Positions 16,101-22,742 of a stretch of 23,215 bases of DNA are shown piece after piece; within the stretch, counting starts at the first letter, position 1; every line of letters starts with the position of its first letter. The translations under genes and the position numbers were made by a program. The notes under the pieces are model-generated. The model searched no databases. It saw only the letters and a program-made list of their open reading frames with translations, and was not told the DNA's origin. The DNA is from DATMNI01 sp035570275 (GTDB lineage Bacteria > Acidobacteriota > Terriglobia > Bryobacterales > Bryobacteraceae), in assembly GCA_035570275.1 (NCBI GenBank), contig DATMNI010000154.1, positions 1-23,215 of the forward strand, in the 5' to 3' direction.

Positions 16101-16452
16101 TGACACGCGCCGTCTGGTTAACCAGGAGTTCCACGTTTTCCATGACGGTTTGCTTGAAGCCATCGTGGGATGCGACCAATAGATAGGTGCCGGGCGACAG
16201 GCCGGCAATGGTGAAATCGCCGCTATCACCGCTCAACACCGTACGTTTGACGTTGGTGCCGACCATGGTGAGAGTCAGGCTTGCTTTGGGGATAGCCGCG
16301 GCCGATTGATCGGAGACCGTACCCACAAGAGTAGCCGTCACCGATTGTGCCTGAATAGTGTCCAGACAGAGGAGGCTTACAAGCATGAGCATCAGCCAGG
16401 CACAGCTACGACTTGGGGCTCTTTGAACGCTAGGATGCATGATCGTGTTCAT
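13117..16452 (-). CDS. TonB-dependent receptor, Oar-like, intact
   Basis: The protein has 1111 residues from ATG 16452, with GGAGG 7 bases upstream. Residues about 1-36 are an export signal (SCAWLMLMLVSLLCLDTIQAQ). A carboxypeptidase-regulatory-like domain spans about 38-120 (ATLVGTVSDQSAAAIPKASLTLTMVGTN, GDFTIAGLSPGTYLLVASHDGFKQTV). The plug follows (INTNQIEDLPLKGRAVFNLALLSPG; GGRDNANGYLVDGIEA; MQEFKIQMNSYSAEFGRFAVQVNATTKSGSN). A long beta-barrel ends with FRLQIRPEFFNLLNRVNFGLPG and RVIQLALRLVY. Proteins of this type sit in the outer membrane and import ligands at the expense of proton motive force through TonB/ExbBD. It shares layout, but not close sequence, with the receptor at 6332-9857. 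The exported mannonate-dehydratase-like protein downstream hints at a uronate- or aldonate-containing ligand, which is inference only. Confidence 0.93.
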   Translation of the reverse strand: MNTIMHPSVQRAPSRSCAWLMLMLVSLLCLDTIQAQSVTATLVGTVSDQSAAAIPKASLTLTMVGTNVKRTVLSGDSGDFTIAGLSPGTYLLVASHDGFKQTVMENVELLVNQTARVNVVLQVGAVAESVEVTGSTPLVASETSSVGQVINTNQIEDLPLKGRAVFNLALLSPGTAPQAPTSYAGQQRPMPGGLGSPVFSAGGGRDNANGYLVDGIEAVDPHYMTPSMFPPMDSMQEFKIQMNSYSAEFGRFAVQVNATTKSGSNSLHGTVSEFFRNNDLDAANFFTNFAGLAKSPLRYNLFGGTVGGPVIRNRTFIFGGYEGTRIRNGSTGQANVPTAAQWSGDFSRLGFRNNLPIFDPATTAANPAGGGFIRSPFPNNIIPASRITTFAKGIQAIYPLPQSDVASGNNFFEPLSNLSDNNQFITRFDQYFSDKTSLSARYNIFTGLQTGHVALPFSGRETTVHNQNLAVSIPHTFSSTTLGELRLGYNRPNYFLLQEGSGGTNYSTALGISNLLKDAKSYGVPSLGISGFGGIGDGTEPNGQLFNIYMLINQYTLIRGHHTIKFGGEARKTNYNDRGEIDARGAYSFTGALTQNPQSRATTGVSVADLLLGLPLTASGESTSLSGNFNSFGFYTFVQDDWKVSSRLTLNFGLRYELNTRYVEVQNRQSYFDRQFPGGRVLLAGTSRAFIAPNSLVDGPATPRGLFPANKGDYGPRIGLAFRPFGDNRTAIRAGYGIFYSMVDGQASRQLERNPPNGQIISLTADPNENSSAPGAVSVANLFPLAGTPASQPTIYTDIGARGDPSIQQWNLSIQRQLFQNFTVEAAYMGSKGVHVVYYSQGNQALLDANPANPTPILSRRLFPLWGSGMRTAGGDGITSYNGGYVKIEKRFSGGLSLLAHYTHGKALDYSSQVNETTRNFYDPRMGKGRSLFDIRDRVVFSATYELPVGPGKRFLSSNGIASQVLGNWQINTIVNLQSGFPYYVTLSGDVCNCGAASQTAQQVGNPAAGFTQNRLQWFNTAAFAIPANGTWGSSGRNILSGPAQDTVDLSLFKIVRISERFRLQIRPEFFNLLNRVNFGLPGSTVASPTYGVITSAGDARVIQLALRLVY

Positions 16453-16593
16453 GATCTAACCTCCGTACGCGCCAGTCACTGGCGAGGGCATAAAGCATAC
16501 TGGTATCTGCATCGAGACACAGATACACCTCAGGGGCGCCAGGCTAAAGACAGCCGGAACCGCCCTCCCCGTGCTTGAGCTCTTGAGTTGCGT

Positions 16594-16785
16594 TTACCAT
16601 ATACCCGGCCAGGAAGGTTTGTCAAGGTCCCGGCTCAAGGAATCGCTGCCCTGGGGGATGCGCATCCAGAAGGTGGCGGGAACCAGGTCGCGTTTTTCCA
16701 GCGCGTGTTTGCGGGCCACATCGGTCAGCACGTTGGTGACCGACATGGCGGTGGCCAGCAGCAGGCCGAAAGATGAGAGTGGCAC
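16594..16785 (-). pseudogene. Truncated N-terminus of a probable EamA/DMT-type transporter
   Basis: This 63-codon frame starts with GTG at 16785, three bases after the stop of the rhamnosidase gene, with AAGG just upstream, as expected for a coupled downstream gene. Its first 43 or so residues (SFGLLLATAMSVTNVLTDVARKHALEKRDLVPATFW) look like the first membrane helix and following loop of drug/metabolite-type (EamA) transporters of about 300 residues. I recognise this from family style, not from a search. After about position 16657 the sequence loses that character and stops at 16594. The remaining roughly 250 codons of a transporter are absent. The breakpoint is followed by the promoter of the next receptor gene, so a deletion or rearrangement probably removed the body of the gene. 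Confidence 0.45.
16598..16625 (-). promoter_or_regulatory. Candidate sigma70 promoter of the second TonB-dependent receptor
   Basis: On the minus strand TTGACA (16625-16620) is followed after 16 bases by TATATG (16603-16598). Transcription would begin near 16591, leaving a leader of about 139 nt before ATG 16452. The promoter lies inside the non-homologous tail of the truncated transporter remnant. Confidence 0.45.
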
Positions 16786-16788
16786 TGC

Positions 16789-19542
16789 CTACCTTGACAC
16801 CAACCACACGGGCCCCAGCAAACCCGAAGGCTGCGCCTCCACCAGGTTCATATCCTGAGCCTGGAACTTCTCTCCGTACTTTGCGGTCAGTTCCTTGTAG
16901 TCCGGCAGCGGTCCCTTGGCCAGAACGTTCACCGCCAGGTTGGCCACTACCACGCGAACATCGTTTTCGCCGGCCTTAAGCAGGCCTGTGACATCTACTT
17001 CGTAGGGCGGGCACCAGACGGCGCCGGCCCGTTGGCCGTTCACATAGACCACGGCCGCCTCGCGGACCGGCGATTCCAGCATGGCGCGCATGCCTGAGGC
17101 CGGCCGCCGCTCCGAACCCGGTGTCACCGCGGTACCTTCACCGAAGGTCAGGTAAATCGGGCTGCCGGTCTGGAACAGCATTGAATTTGCCACCACCATC
17201 TTTTCGTAGGTCGCCTGCCCGGAATAGAACCTGGTGGCTTCATCGTCGGTCCACGATTTGACCTTCGGCATCATTTTGGTGGAGCCGTCCACCGTCACGC
17301 GCCAACCTCCGGTAAGCTCCGGACTTCGGGTTTCGAGCCCGCCGGCCGGTCTTGCCGGGACCTTGTCCTTCGAAAACACGATCACGCGCGATTCGTACGG
17401 CGCCAGGTTCAACTGCACCCGCGGCGCTTTACCTAACCATCCAAGAAGCTCGGCCTTGCTGACCTTACCTGTGACCGGGTCCCACCACGCGGCCTCGGTT
17501 TCGCCAACGCGAAAAACCGCGGAAGTGCTCACCGGATGGTTGCTGGTGTTGGCCAGGAAGTACAACTCGCCGAACGCCAGCTTGCGATGCACCACGCCGA
17601 TCTCAGGCGGGGTGGTCACGTCTGCCGCCAGCGCGGCGTGCAACGTCTCGCCGAGCTTGCTCTCATCGACCAGCAGCCGCGCCTGGAAAGCGGTCCGCGA
17701 CAGTTCCTGAATCTGCGGTGTGTCGGTTTCGGCTTCGATCAGCCCCGGCGCCAGCGAAGGCAGTCGCCGGATGGCCACCACGTTTCCGCCGCGCCGCATG
17801 AACTCCGCGATTCTGCGGTAGGTCGCCAGCGGAATCCGCTGCACGCCCGGCAGAATCAGGATCGGGTGCGAGATGCCCTGGCTGGCAATCGCGGCGTTGT
17901 TGTTGATGAAATCATCGTCGATGAAATCGAAACCATAGCCGGCATCCAGAATCTGCGGAATCAAGTTGGGTCCGAGCAGGGTGGGCATTGACTGGTTGAC
18001 TGAGTCGCGGCCCAGTGTGAATCCGGCGTAAGCGTCATGGGTCGGCAGATAAATGGCGACATCGTTGGCGGGCTGGCCCTGCCGCAGCAGGTAGCTGACA
18101 CGCTGCAGATACTTCGCGATGTCGGGCATTACCAGATACCAGGGGTTGTGATCGTTGAACACGGCCGCGGCATAGAACCGCCACCCCGGCTCTCCGGCCT
18201 CGGGCGGCGAATACGGCCAGCCGTGTCCCACCAACTGGTTCACGCCTTGCAGAAAATGGAGGTCGGCCTCGGCCTTCATATCAAGCGGCGTGGCGCGGAA
18301 GACCGGCGAATGCAGCCAGGTCCAGGTTTCCGAAGACGTCACTGGCCGACCGTAAAGATGGCTGGCCGACGTGGCCCATCGGGTGGTTGAAAACTCCCGC
18401 CACTGCGTGCCCTCGCCTTCGGGCAGATCCACCAGCCGGTAGCTGGAGAGCGTCACCGGCGGGATGCCGTATGTCTGCGACCGGAATTTGGTTCCGTGCT
18501 GGTGTGCCCACGCCGTGAGCGGTTTCAGGTAGCGCTCTTCGCAGAGTTCGGTGAGGGTTTGGCCCCAATCGTTTCGGATGGCGCCGGTCTGCCCATTCGT
18601 GTCCGTGTCGCCGGCCAGTACGGGCAGGTACGGCGTGAGATCGTAGCCGCGGCGTTTCTGAAATTCGGCCAGGAAGTCGCCGGTGAAATCGGAGCCGTAA
18701 ACTTCCAGGCTGTCGCTGAACACAGAGTAGGGCGGCGTCTTGGCCAGTGCCTTCAGCATCGGTTCGCCCACCAGCTTGAGGTGCGTCTGGATGGCGGCCA
18801 TGTCGTAGTGGTCGAGCACCCAGCCTTCGGCGCCAACCGCCGGCCGCTTCACGGTCTGTTTGGTCCGGCTTGCGATGAAGAAAAGCACTTCGCGGCCTTC
18901 GCCCGGTTCGGCGGGCACCTTCACGGCAGTGGCGTCGAAGTCCGTGAGCCGGCGGATTCCCTCGGCCATAAATAGGCGCCGGTCGCCGTTGGCCGGAAAT
19001 TTGGTCAGAAACGCCGCGATGAACTTTTCGCCTTCGCCGATCGCAGGCATCGGCACCGAGGTGGCATTGGCCGGCACCGGCACGCGGTCCATCCGCAATT
19101 TGCCGGCGGCTTCCGTGATGGGTATGTGCGGCCCGCCGAAAGGCCAGCCGCTGCCGAGTGTCAGGTCCATGCGCAGACCGAGTTCCCTGGCCTTTTCGCC
19201 GGTGAAGCGCAGGTCGTCCAGGAATTCGTCCGAGAGATACTTGAAGTTGCGGAAGCCCTTGGCCGGGTTGTCCAGTTCTATCGCGTACACGGGCTGCACC
19301 TCAAAGCCGCCGATGCCGCCGGCCTTCATGACGCGCATTTCGCGCTCCAGTTCCGGCTTGGTCACCGACGGGCCGAACCACCACCAGCGCATGTTGATGC
19401 GCGCCTCATCAGGCGGGCTCTGGAACGAGCGCCGCAGTTCGGCGACGTTCGAAGGCGCATCGGCCGCGGCACAGATGGAGCTCAGCCCGGCCGTAGCCAG
19501 CACCAGGAAAAGCACACCCCGGCTTAGCAAACTCTTTCGCAA
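16789..19542 (-). CDS. GH106-like alpha-L-rhamnosidase, exported
   Basis: The protein has 917 residues from the preferred TTG start at 19542, which gives a clean signal peptide (RKSLLSRGVLFLVLATAGLSSICAAAD). A longer reading from 19749 would translate the repeat at 19562-19632 and is rejected. The N-terminal catalytic region has INMRWWWFGPSVTKPELEREMRVMKAGGIGGFEVQPVY (from about residue 49), LTLGSGWPFGGPHIP, FSDSLEVYGSDFTGDFLAEFQKRRGYDLTPYLP and SSETWTWLH, as in glycoside hydrolase family 106. A C-terminal beta-sandwich (AVVYVNGQRAGAVWCPPYEVDVTGLLKAGENDVRVVVANL) resembles a carbohydrate-binding jelly roll. GH106 enzymes cut terminal alpha-L-rhamnose from pectic rhamnogalacturonan and other rhamnosides. 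The rhamnose isomerase and mutarotase genes nearby support the call. It follows the TetR gene on the same strand with a 291-bp gap and is followed at once by a truncated transporter frame. Confidence 0.8.
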   Translation of the reverse strand: MRKSLLSRGVLFLVLATAGLSSICAAADAPSNVAELRRSFQSPPDEARINMRWWWFGPSVTKPELEREMRVMKAGGIGGFEVQPVYAIELDNPAKGFRNFKYLSDEFLDDLRFTGEKARELGLRMDLTLGSGWPFGGPHIPITEAAGKLRMDRVPVPANATSVPMPAIGEGEKFIAAFLTKFPANGDRRLFMAEGIRRLTDFDATAVKVPAEPGEGREVLFFIASRTKQTVKRPAVGAEGWVLDHYDMAAIQTHLKLVGEPMLKALAKTPPYSVFSDSLEVYGSDFTGDFLAEFQKRRGYDLTPYLPVLAGDTDTNGQTGAIRNDWGQTLTELCEERYLKPLTAWAHQHGTKFRSQTYGIPPVTLSSYRLVDLPEGEGTQWREFSTTRWATSASHLYGRPVTSSETWTWLHSPVFRATPLDMKAEADLHFLQGVNQLVGHGWPYSPPEAGEPGWRFYAAAVFNDHNPWYLVMPDIAKYLQRVSYLLRQGQPANDVAIYLPTHDAYAGFTLGRDSVNQSMPTLLGPNLIPQILDAGYGFDFIDDDFINNNAAIASQGISHPILILPGVQRIPLATYRRIAEFMRRGGNVVAIRRLPSLAPGLIEAETDTPQIQELSRTAFQARLLVDESKLGETLHAALAADVTTPPEIGVVHRKLAFGELYFLANTSNHPVSTSAVFRVGETEAAWWDPVTGKVSKAELLGWLGKAPRVQLNLAPYESRVIVFSKDKVPARPAGGLETRSPELTGGWRVTVDGSTKMMPKVKSWTDDEATRFYSGQATYEKMVVANSMLFQTGSPIYLTFGEGTAVTPGSERRPASGMRAMLESPVREAAVVYVNGQRAGAVWCPPYEVDVTGLLKAGENDVRVVVANLAVNVLAKGPLPDYKELTAKYGEKFQAQDMNLVEAQPSGLLGPVWLVSR

Positions 19543-19561
19543 ATACGGTCTCGTCTTTCGA

Positions 19562-19632
19562 GGCAACCGCTCCGTGACCGTCGCGGCTCTGATCGGAGCC
19601 GCGCGCATAATGATCGGAGCCGCGCGCATAAG
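19562..19632. repeat. Interspersed repeat, copy B, with a 21-bp tandem duplication
   Basis: Positions 19562-19591 match repeat copy A at 3067-3108 (GGCAACCGCTCC, TGAC, GTC, GCGGCTCTG). Directly attached are two tandem 21-bp units (19591-19611 and 19612-19632) that agree at 20 of 21 positions; each contains GGAGCCGCGCGCATAA. The element lies just upstream of the rhamnosidase start, within its likely leader or promoter region. On the minus strand one frame reads YARGSD twice, a peptide I recall from spurious small proteins in Solibacter-type genomes. Confidence 0.6.
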
Positions 19633-19833
19633 CAAGCGGTTTCCCGATACGTTGACGAACTTCTGAAACGGCGTACCTGGCAAACCACGGCTCGCGATCC
19701 CGACAGACATTGGTCGCCGCCACCCGGCTGGAAGAGGGCTTGCGTTCATCGCCTTCCAGTATGCCGCAACGCGATGGCGCGGGTTACGCGGGTTGGGCCG
19801 GGAGCGGTTGGTCTTGGAGAGTGAAACGCGAAA

Positions 19834-20508
19834 CTATTCGCCCGACACGATCTCGATCAGTTGCAGCGCCGTTTTCCGCAACGGCCGCATCAGTGGCAGC
19901 GCGGAAATCCGGATCAGCGTCGTAACAGATTTTGCGGCCAGTTCCAGCAGGCGCGTGGTTCGGTCCTGGCCGGGCGATTCGTCAATCACCCAGAAAAAGA
20001 TCACACCCATCTGGAAGAACCAGAGCACGCCGGGAAGCCGGGGTTCCAGGTCCTTCGGAATCTTGATGCCGCAATCCACCAGGATGCGGCGGAACCAAGC
20101 CATGTCGACGTCGCGGATCTCCTTGGTTTGCGCGCTGAACGGCGATAGGGGATGCTTCGGGTCCGCCCCGTTGCGCAGCAGCGCCCGCAGCACGCCGCGG
20201 TTCGGCGCGAAAGTGGCCAGTTTGACCTGAATCAGCTCGCGCAATCGCGCTTCCAGGCCACCCCGGCGCGCCAGGGCCGCCTCAATCTCGGGCTGCATGC
20301 CGGCGCAAGCGCGCTGGTAAAAATCCAGAACGATGGCTTCCTTGGACGGGTAGTAGTAATAAGCCGCGCCGGTGGCGACTCCGGCCCTGGCGGCTATATC
20401 GCGCATAGTCGCGGTGTCAAAACCTTCTTCGCGGAAGAGGGCCAGCGCGGAGTCCAGAATCCGCTGCCCGGTCTCCTCCGCCTTGGGTGTCGCTTTTGTG
20501 GACGGCAT
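19834..20508 (-). CDS. TetR-family transcriptional regulator
   Basis: The protein has 224 residues from ATG 20508. A TTG at 20607 would add 33 residues of low-quality sequence and is not preferred. The N-terminal DNA-binding domain is typical TetR: GQRILDSALALFREEGFDTATMRDIAARAGVATGAAYYYYPSKEAIVLDFY, with the helix-turn-helix at about residues 33-54. The C-terminal part (about 70-224) is an all-helical ligand-binding and dimerisation region; no ligand can be read from it. No Shine-Dalgarno is visible before the ATG; a perfect 14-bp palindrome ends four bases upstream of it instead, suggesting autoregulation. The gene lies between the rhamnosidase gene (downstream, same strand) and the divergent rhamnose isomerase gene, so it may control rhamnose use. 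TetR members are unusual in that role compared with AraC, LacI or DeoR types. Function is inferred from position. Confidence 0.88.
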   Translation of the reverse strand: MPSTKATPKAEETGQRILDSALALFREEGFDTATMRDIAARAGVATGAAYYYYPSKEAIVLDFYQRACAGMQPEIEAALARRGGLEARLRELIQVKLATFAPNRGVLRALLRNGADPKHPLSPFSAQTKEIRDVDMAWFRRILVDCGIKIPKDLEPRLPGVLWFFQMGVIFFWVIDESPGQDRTTRLLELAAKSVTTLIRISALPLMRPLRKTALQLIEIVSGE

Positions 20509-20744
20509 GGGTTGAACGCGTTCAAGTTTATCACGCCCCGGCACGGACATTCCTGCCGGTGTAGTTTTCGGCTCCCGCATCCCCGCCGGATGTTTGCTAT
20601 TATGCAACGTCGGGAGCCAATCAACGGGGCACTAGCCACCGGCCCGGTACTGTTTCGCGATATAAAACCGACAGGGCATCGCCGAAATGGTTTGACGGAA
20701 CGGCCCGCGGGCGGGGATCATAATATGTCGGGTGGCCGAGACAC
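20509..20744. promoter_or_regulatory. Divergent control region between the TetR and rhamnose isomerase genes
   Basis: This 236-bp region should hold both promoters. For the TetR gene, an extended -10 (TGATAAACT on the minus strand, about 20535-20527) and an upstream CATAAT (20606-20601, minus) are candidates. For the isomerase gene, CATAAT (20719-20724) could be a -10, but the only TTGACG-like -35 (20692-20697) is 21 bases away, which is too far for a standard promoter. An inverted pair GGCTCCCG (20570-20577) / CGGGAGCC (20611-20618) flanks the middle part. Confidence 0.4.
20512..20525. promoter_or_regulatory. Perfect 14-bp palindrome, candidate TetR operator
   Basis: TTGAACGCGTTCAA is its own reverse complement. 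It sits four bases upstream of the TetR start and overlaps the predicted transcription start from the extended -10. Length and symmetry suit a TetR dimer site, and the position suits autorepression. No second copy was noticed next to the isomerase or rhamnosidase genes. Confidence 0.5.
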
Positions 20745-21935
20745 GTGACCAATCCACAAAGCGATACTATCGTCAACGCGCTAAACGCGTTCCACATCGA
20801 ATTGCCGTCCTGGGGGTTTGCCAATACGGGCACCCGCTTCGGCAAATTCAATCAGCCCGCCGCGGCCACATCCACCGGCGAGAAATTCAGCGACGCCGGC
20901 CAGGTGCACCGCTGGACGGGCGTCTGCCCCACCATCGCGCTGCACGTGCTGTGGGATTTGCCGCGCGGTGTGGCCGACGCCGCCGAAGTTCAGGCACTGG
21001 CCACCGAACACGGATTGCGCGCCGGTTCCATCAATCCCAACGTCTTCCAGGATCAGTGCTACAAGTTCGGCAGCTTCGGGAACCCCGATCCGGAAGTGCG
21101 CCAGAGGGCGCTGGACCATATTCTGGACAGCGTGGCGATCGCCAAGGGCCTGGGCAGCCGCGACCTTTCGCTGTGGTTCGCCGACGGCTCCAACTACCCC
21201 GGCACGCAAAACATCCGGCACCGCCGCCAGTGGTTCGAAGCCGGTCTGAAGGCCACGCATGAACAGCTTGCCGGCGATCAGCGCATGCTGGTGGAATACA
21301 AGCCTTTCGAACCGGCCTTCTATCACACCGATATCGCCGATTGGGGCATGGCGGTGCTCTTCGCCAAGGCTGCCGGCCCGCGGGCCAAGGTGCTGGTGGA
21401 TACGGGCCATCATTACCAGGCGCAAAACATCGAGCAGATTGTGGCCTGGCTGCTGGATCTGGACATGCTGGGCGGCTTCCACTTCAATGACCGCCGCTAT
21501 GCCGACGACGATCTGACGATGGGCTCGATTGACCCCTACCAGGTGTTCCGCATTTTTCACGAGATTCTGCACTTCGAATGGGAGACCGGCAGGCGCGCCG
21601 ATATCGCCTACATGATCGACCAGAGCCACAACCTGAAGGGCAAGATTGAGGCCATGATCCAGACCGTGACCACGGCGATGGAACTGTACGCCAAGGCGGC
21701 GCTGGTGGACCACGAAAAGCTGGCCGCCTGCCAGAGCGCCTGCGCGCTGGTGGATGCCGAAACCTGTCTCAAGAACGCCTTTTCGACCGACGTGCGGCCC
21801 GTGATTCGCGAGTGGGCTGTATCCAAAGGCTTGCCCGCGGATCCGATGGATGCCTTCCGCCAAAGCGGCTACCTGGAGCGCATCACGGCCGAGCGCAGCG
21901 CCAGGAACAAGGCGGCGGTTTCCAGCTACGCTTGA
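20745..21935 (+). CDS. L-rhamnose isomerase (TIM-barrel sugar isomerase type)
   Basis: The protein has 396 residues from GTG 20745, the first start in the frame. Only a weak GGGTGG lies upstream. The sequence follows the rhizobial/Streptomyces type of L-rhamnose isomerase: IELPSWGFANTGTRFGKFNQPAAATSTGEKFSDAGQVHRWTGVCPTIALHVLWD, GLRAGSINPNVFQDQCYKFGS, LWFADGSNYPGTQNIRHR. Likely metal ligands are Glu184 (VEYKPFEP), Asp219 (VDTGHHYQ), His246 (FHFNDRRY) and the DDD around 254-256. The enzyme converts L-rhamnose to L-rhamnulose in the cytoplasm (EC 5.3.1.14). The mutarotase gene follows after 8 bp in the same operon, which supports the substrate. No kinase or aldolase gene follows, so later steps must be encoded elsewhere or the product is used differently. 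Confidence in the sugar-isomerase fold is near certain; the exact substrate depends on context. Confidence 0.88.
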   Translation: MTNPQSDTIVNALNAFHIELPSWGFANTGTRFGKFNQPAAATSTGEKFSDAGQVHRWTGVCPTIALHVLWDLPRGVADAAEVQALATEHGLRAGSINPNVFQDQCYKFGSFGNPDPEVRQRALDHILDSVAIAKGLGSRDLSLWFADGSNYPGTQNIRHRRQWFEAGLKATHEQLAGDQRMLVEYKPFEPAFYHTDIADWGMAVLFAKAAGPRAKVLVDTGHHYQAQNIEQIVAWLLDLDMLGGFHFNDRRYADDDLTMGSIDPYQVFRIFHEILHFEWETGRRADIAYMIDQSHNLKGKIEAMIQTVTTAMELYAKAALVDHEKLAACQSACALVDAETCLKNAFSTDVRPVIREWAVSKGLPADPMDAFRQSGYLERITAERSARNKAAVSSYA

Positions 21936-21943
21936 GGGCTCCT

Positions 21944-22261
21944 ATGCCGCGCTACGCTTTTCAGCTCCGCATCAAGCCGGGTGCCATCGAAGAATACGAA
22001 CGGGAGCACACGCGGGTTTGGCCCGAGTTGCTGGCCAAGCTGAAAGAGGTGGGCATTTCCGATTACTCGATTTTCCGCCGCGGCCAGGAGTTGATTCTGT
22101 GCCTGCGGGTGGCGGATTTCGACCGCGCCTGGGACGAACTGGACCGCGACCCGGTGAACCAGAAGTGGCAATGCCTCATGAGCCGGCTGTTCGAACCGGT
22201 GCCGGGGATGGCGCCGGGAGAGCGGTTCGCCATGATGAAGGAAGTGTTCTATCTGGAGTAA
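21944..22261 (+). CDS. rhaM: L-rhamnose mutarotase
   Basis: The protein has 105 residues from ATG 21944, with GAGGG five bases upstream; an earlier in-frame start inside the isomerase gene is rejected because only this start gives the family N-terminus MPRYAFQLRIKPG. Length and sequence match RhaM: IEEYEREHTRVWPELLAKLKEVGISDYSIFRRGQELILCLRV, DPVNQKWQCLMSRLFEPVPG and a C-terminal MKEVFYLE. Tyr18 and His22, catalytic in the E. coli enzyme, are at the same positions here, and Trp26 follows in the HTRVWPEL motif. The enzyme interconverts alpha and beta anomers of L-rhamnose (EC 5.1.3.32), supplying the form the isomerase accepts. It is the second gene of the operon with the isomerase. Confidence 0.93.
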   Translation: MPRYAFQLRIKPGAIEEYEREHTRVWPELLAKLKEVGISDYSIFRRGQELILCLRVADFDRAWDELDRDPVNQKWQCLMSRLFEPVPGMAPGERFAMMKEVFYLE

Positions 22262-22357
22262 GTGGTGGGCCGTGGCATGGTGTTTGTGTTGCACTCAGAT
22301 CAATACCAACGGCGAACTGGCCGATGAACTTCAGGCGATTTAGCGTGGGGCTGAACC

Positions 22358-22387
22358 GCTTCTTGCTACCGAGCGGGAAGCATTTTG
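22358..22387 (+). terminator. Possible rho-independent terminator of the rhamnose operon
   Basis: GCTTCTTGCT-ACCG-AGCGGGAAGC can pair over 10 bp (two G-U pairs in RNA) with a 4-base loop, followed by ATTTTG. It lies about 97 bases after the mutarotase stop. The U-run is short, so strength is uncertain. Confidence 0.4.
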
Positions 22388-22572
22388 CATAGTGAGACTG
22401 CCGACACACGGGGAAGATGCTTACTTATTTAATCCAGAATCAACTTCTGGCGAACTTTGGGGAGCCGCTGGAAGTACGTCTCTCCCATTCCGATAATCTC
22501 ATGACACCCCTTGGGCAAGGCCTTCGATTGAACCTTGAAATGGTATCTAACCTTAATTAAACCAGTAGCTTA

Positions 22573-22591
22573 AAGACTTTTTCAAAGTCTT
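22573..22591. repeat. Perfect 8-bp stem hairpin
   Basis: AAGACTTT (22573-22580) and AAAGTCTT (22584-22591) are exact reverse complements separated by TTC. There is no T-run afterwards on either strand, so it is not a clear terminator. It sits at the edge of the AT-rich patch and could be a terminal inverted repeat or simply a hairpin. Confidence 0.5.
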
Positions 22592-22742
22592 GTGACTGAG
22601 TTTTGGGAGGACCCATACAATACCAGTTCTCAGTCAGATCCAGATTCTTACGAGCAAATCCGTTCTCTGAGATTCCCCGCCCTGGCCGCCGCGCTCGCTC
22701 GACATCGACACAGCGCAAGCACGAGCATGAGTATTTTGGACC

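Larger units (their letters stand above)
22262..22742. other. Gene-free stretch after the rhamnose operon, partly AT-rich
   Basis: No intact gene is seen. Around 22420-22600 the base composition is visibly AT-richer than the rest of the window. A 46-codon minus-strand frame (22569-22429) reads KVRYHFKVQSKALPKGCHE and later GETYFQRLPKVRQKLILD before a stop; it lacks a convincing start and I cannot assign it. The hairpin at 22573-22591 lies just beside it. Confidence 0.4.

Noticed and set aside
19543..19749. 69-residue N-terminal extension of the rhamnosidase
   Set aside because: It translates the interspersed and tandem repeat; the signal peptide begins at the TTG at 19542.
20781..21863. 360-codon minus-strand frame
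   Set aside because: It is antisense to the rhamnose isomerase; long antisense frames are common in GC-rich genes.
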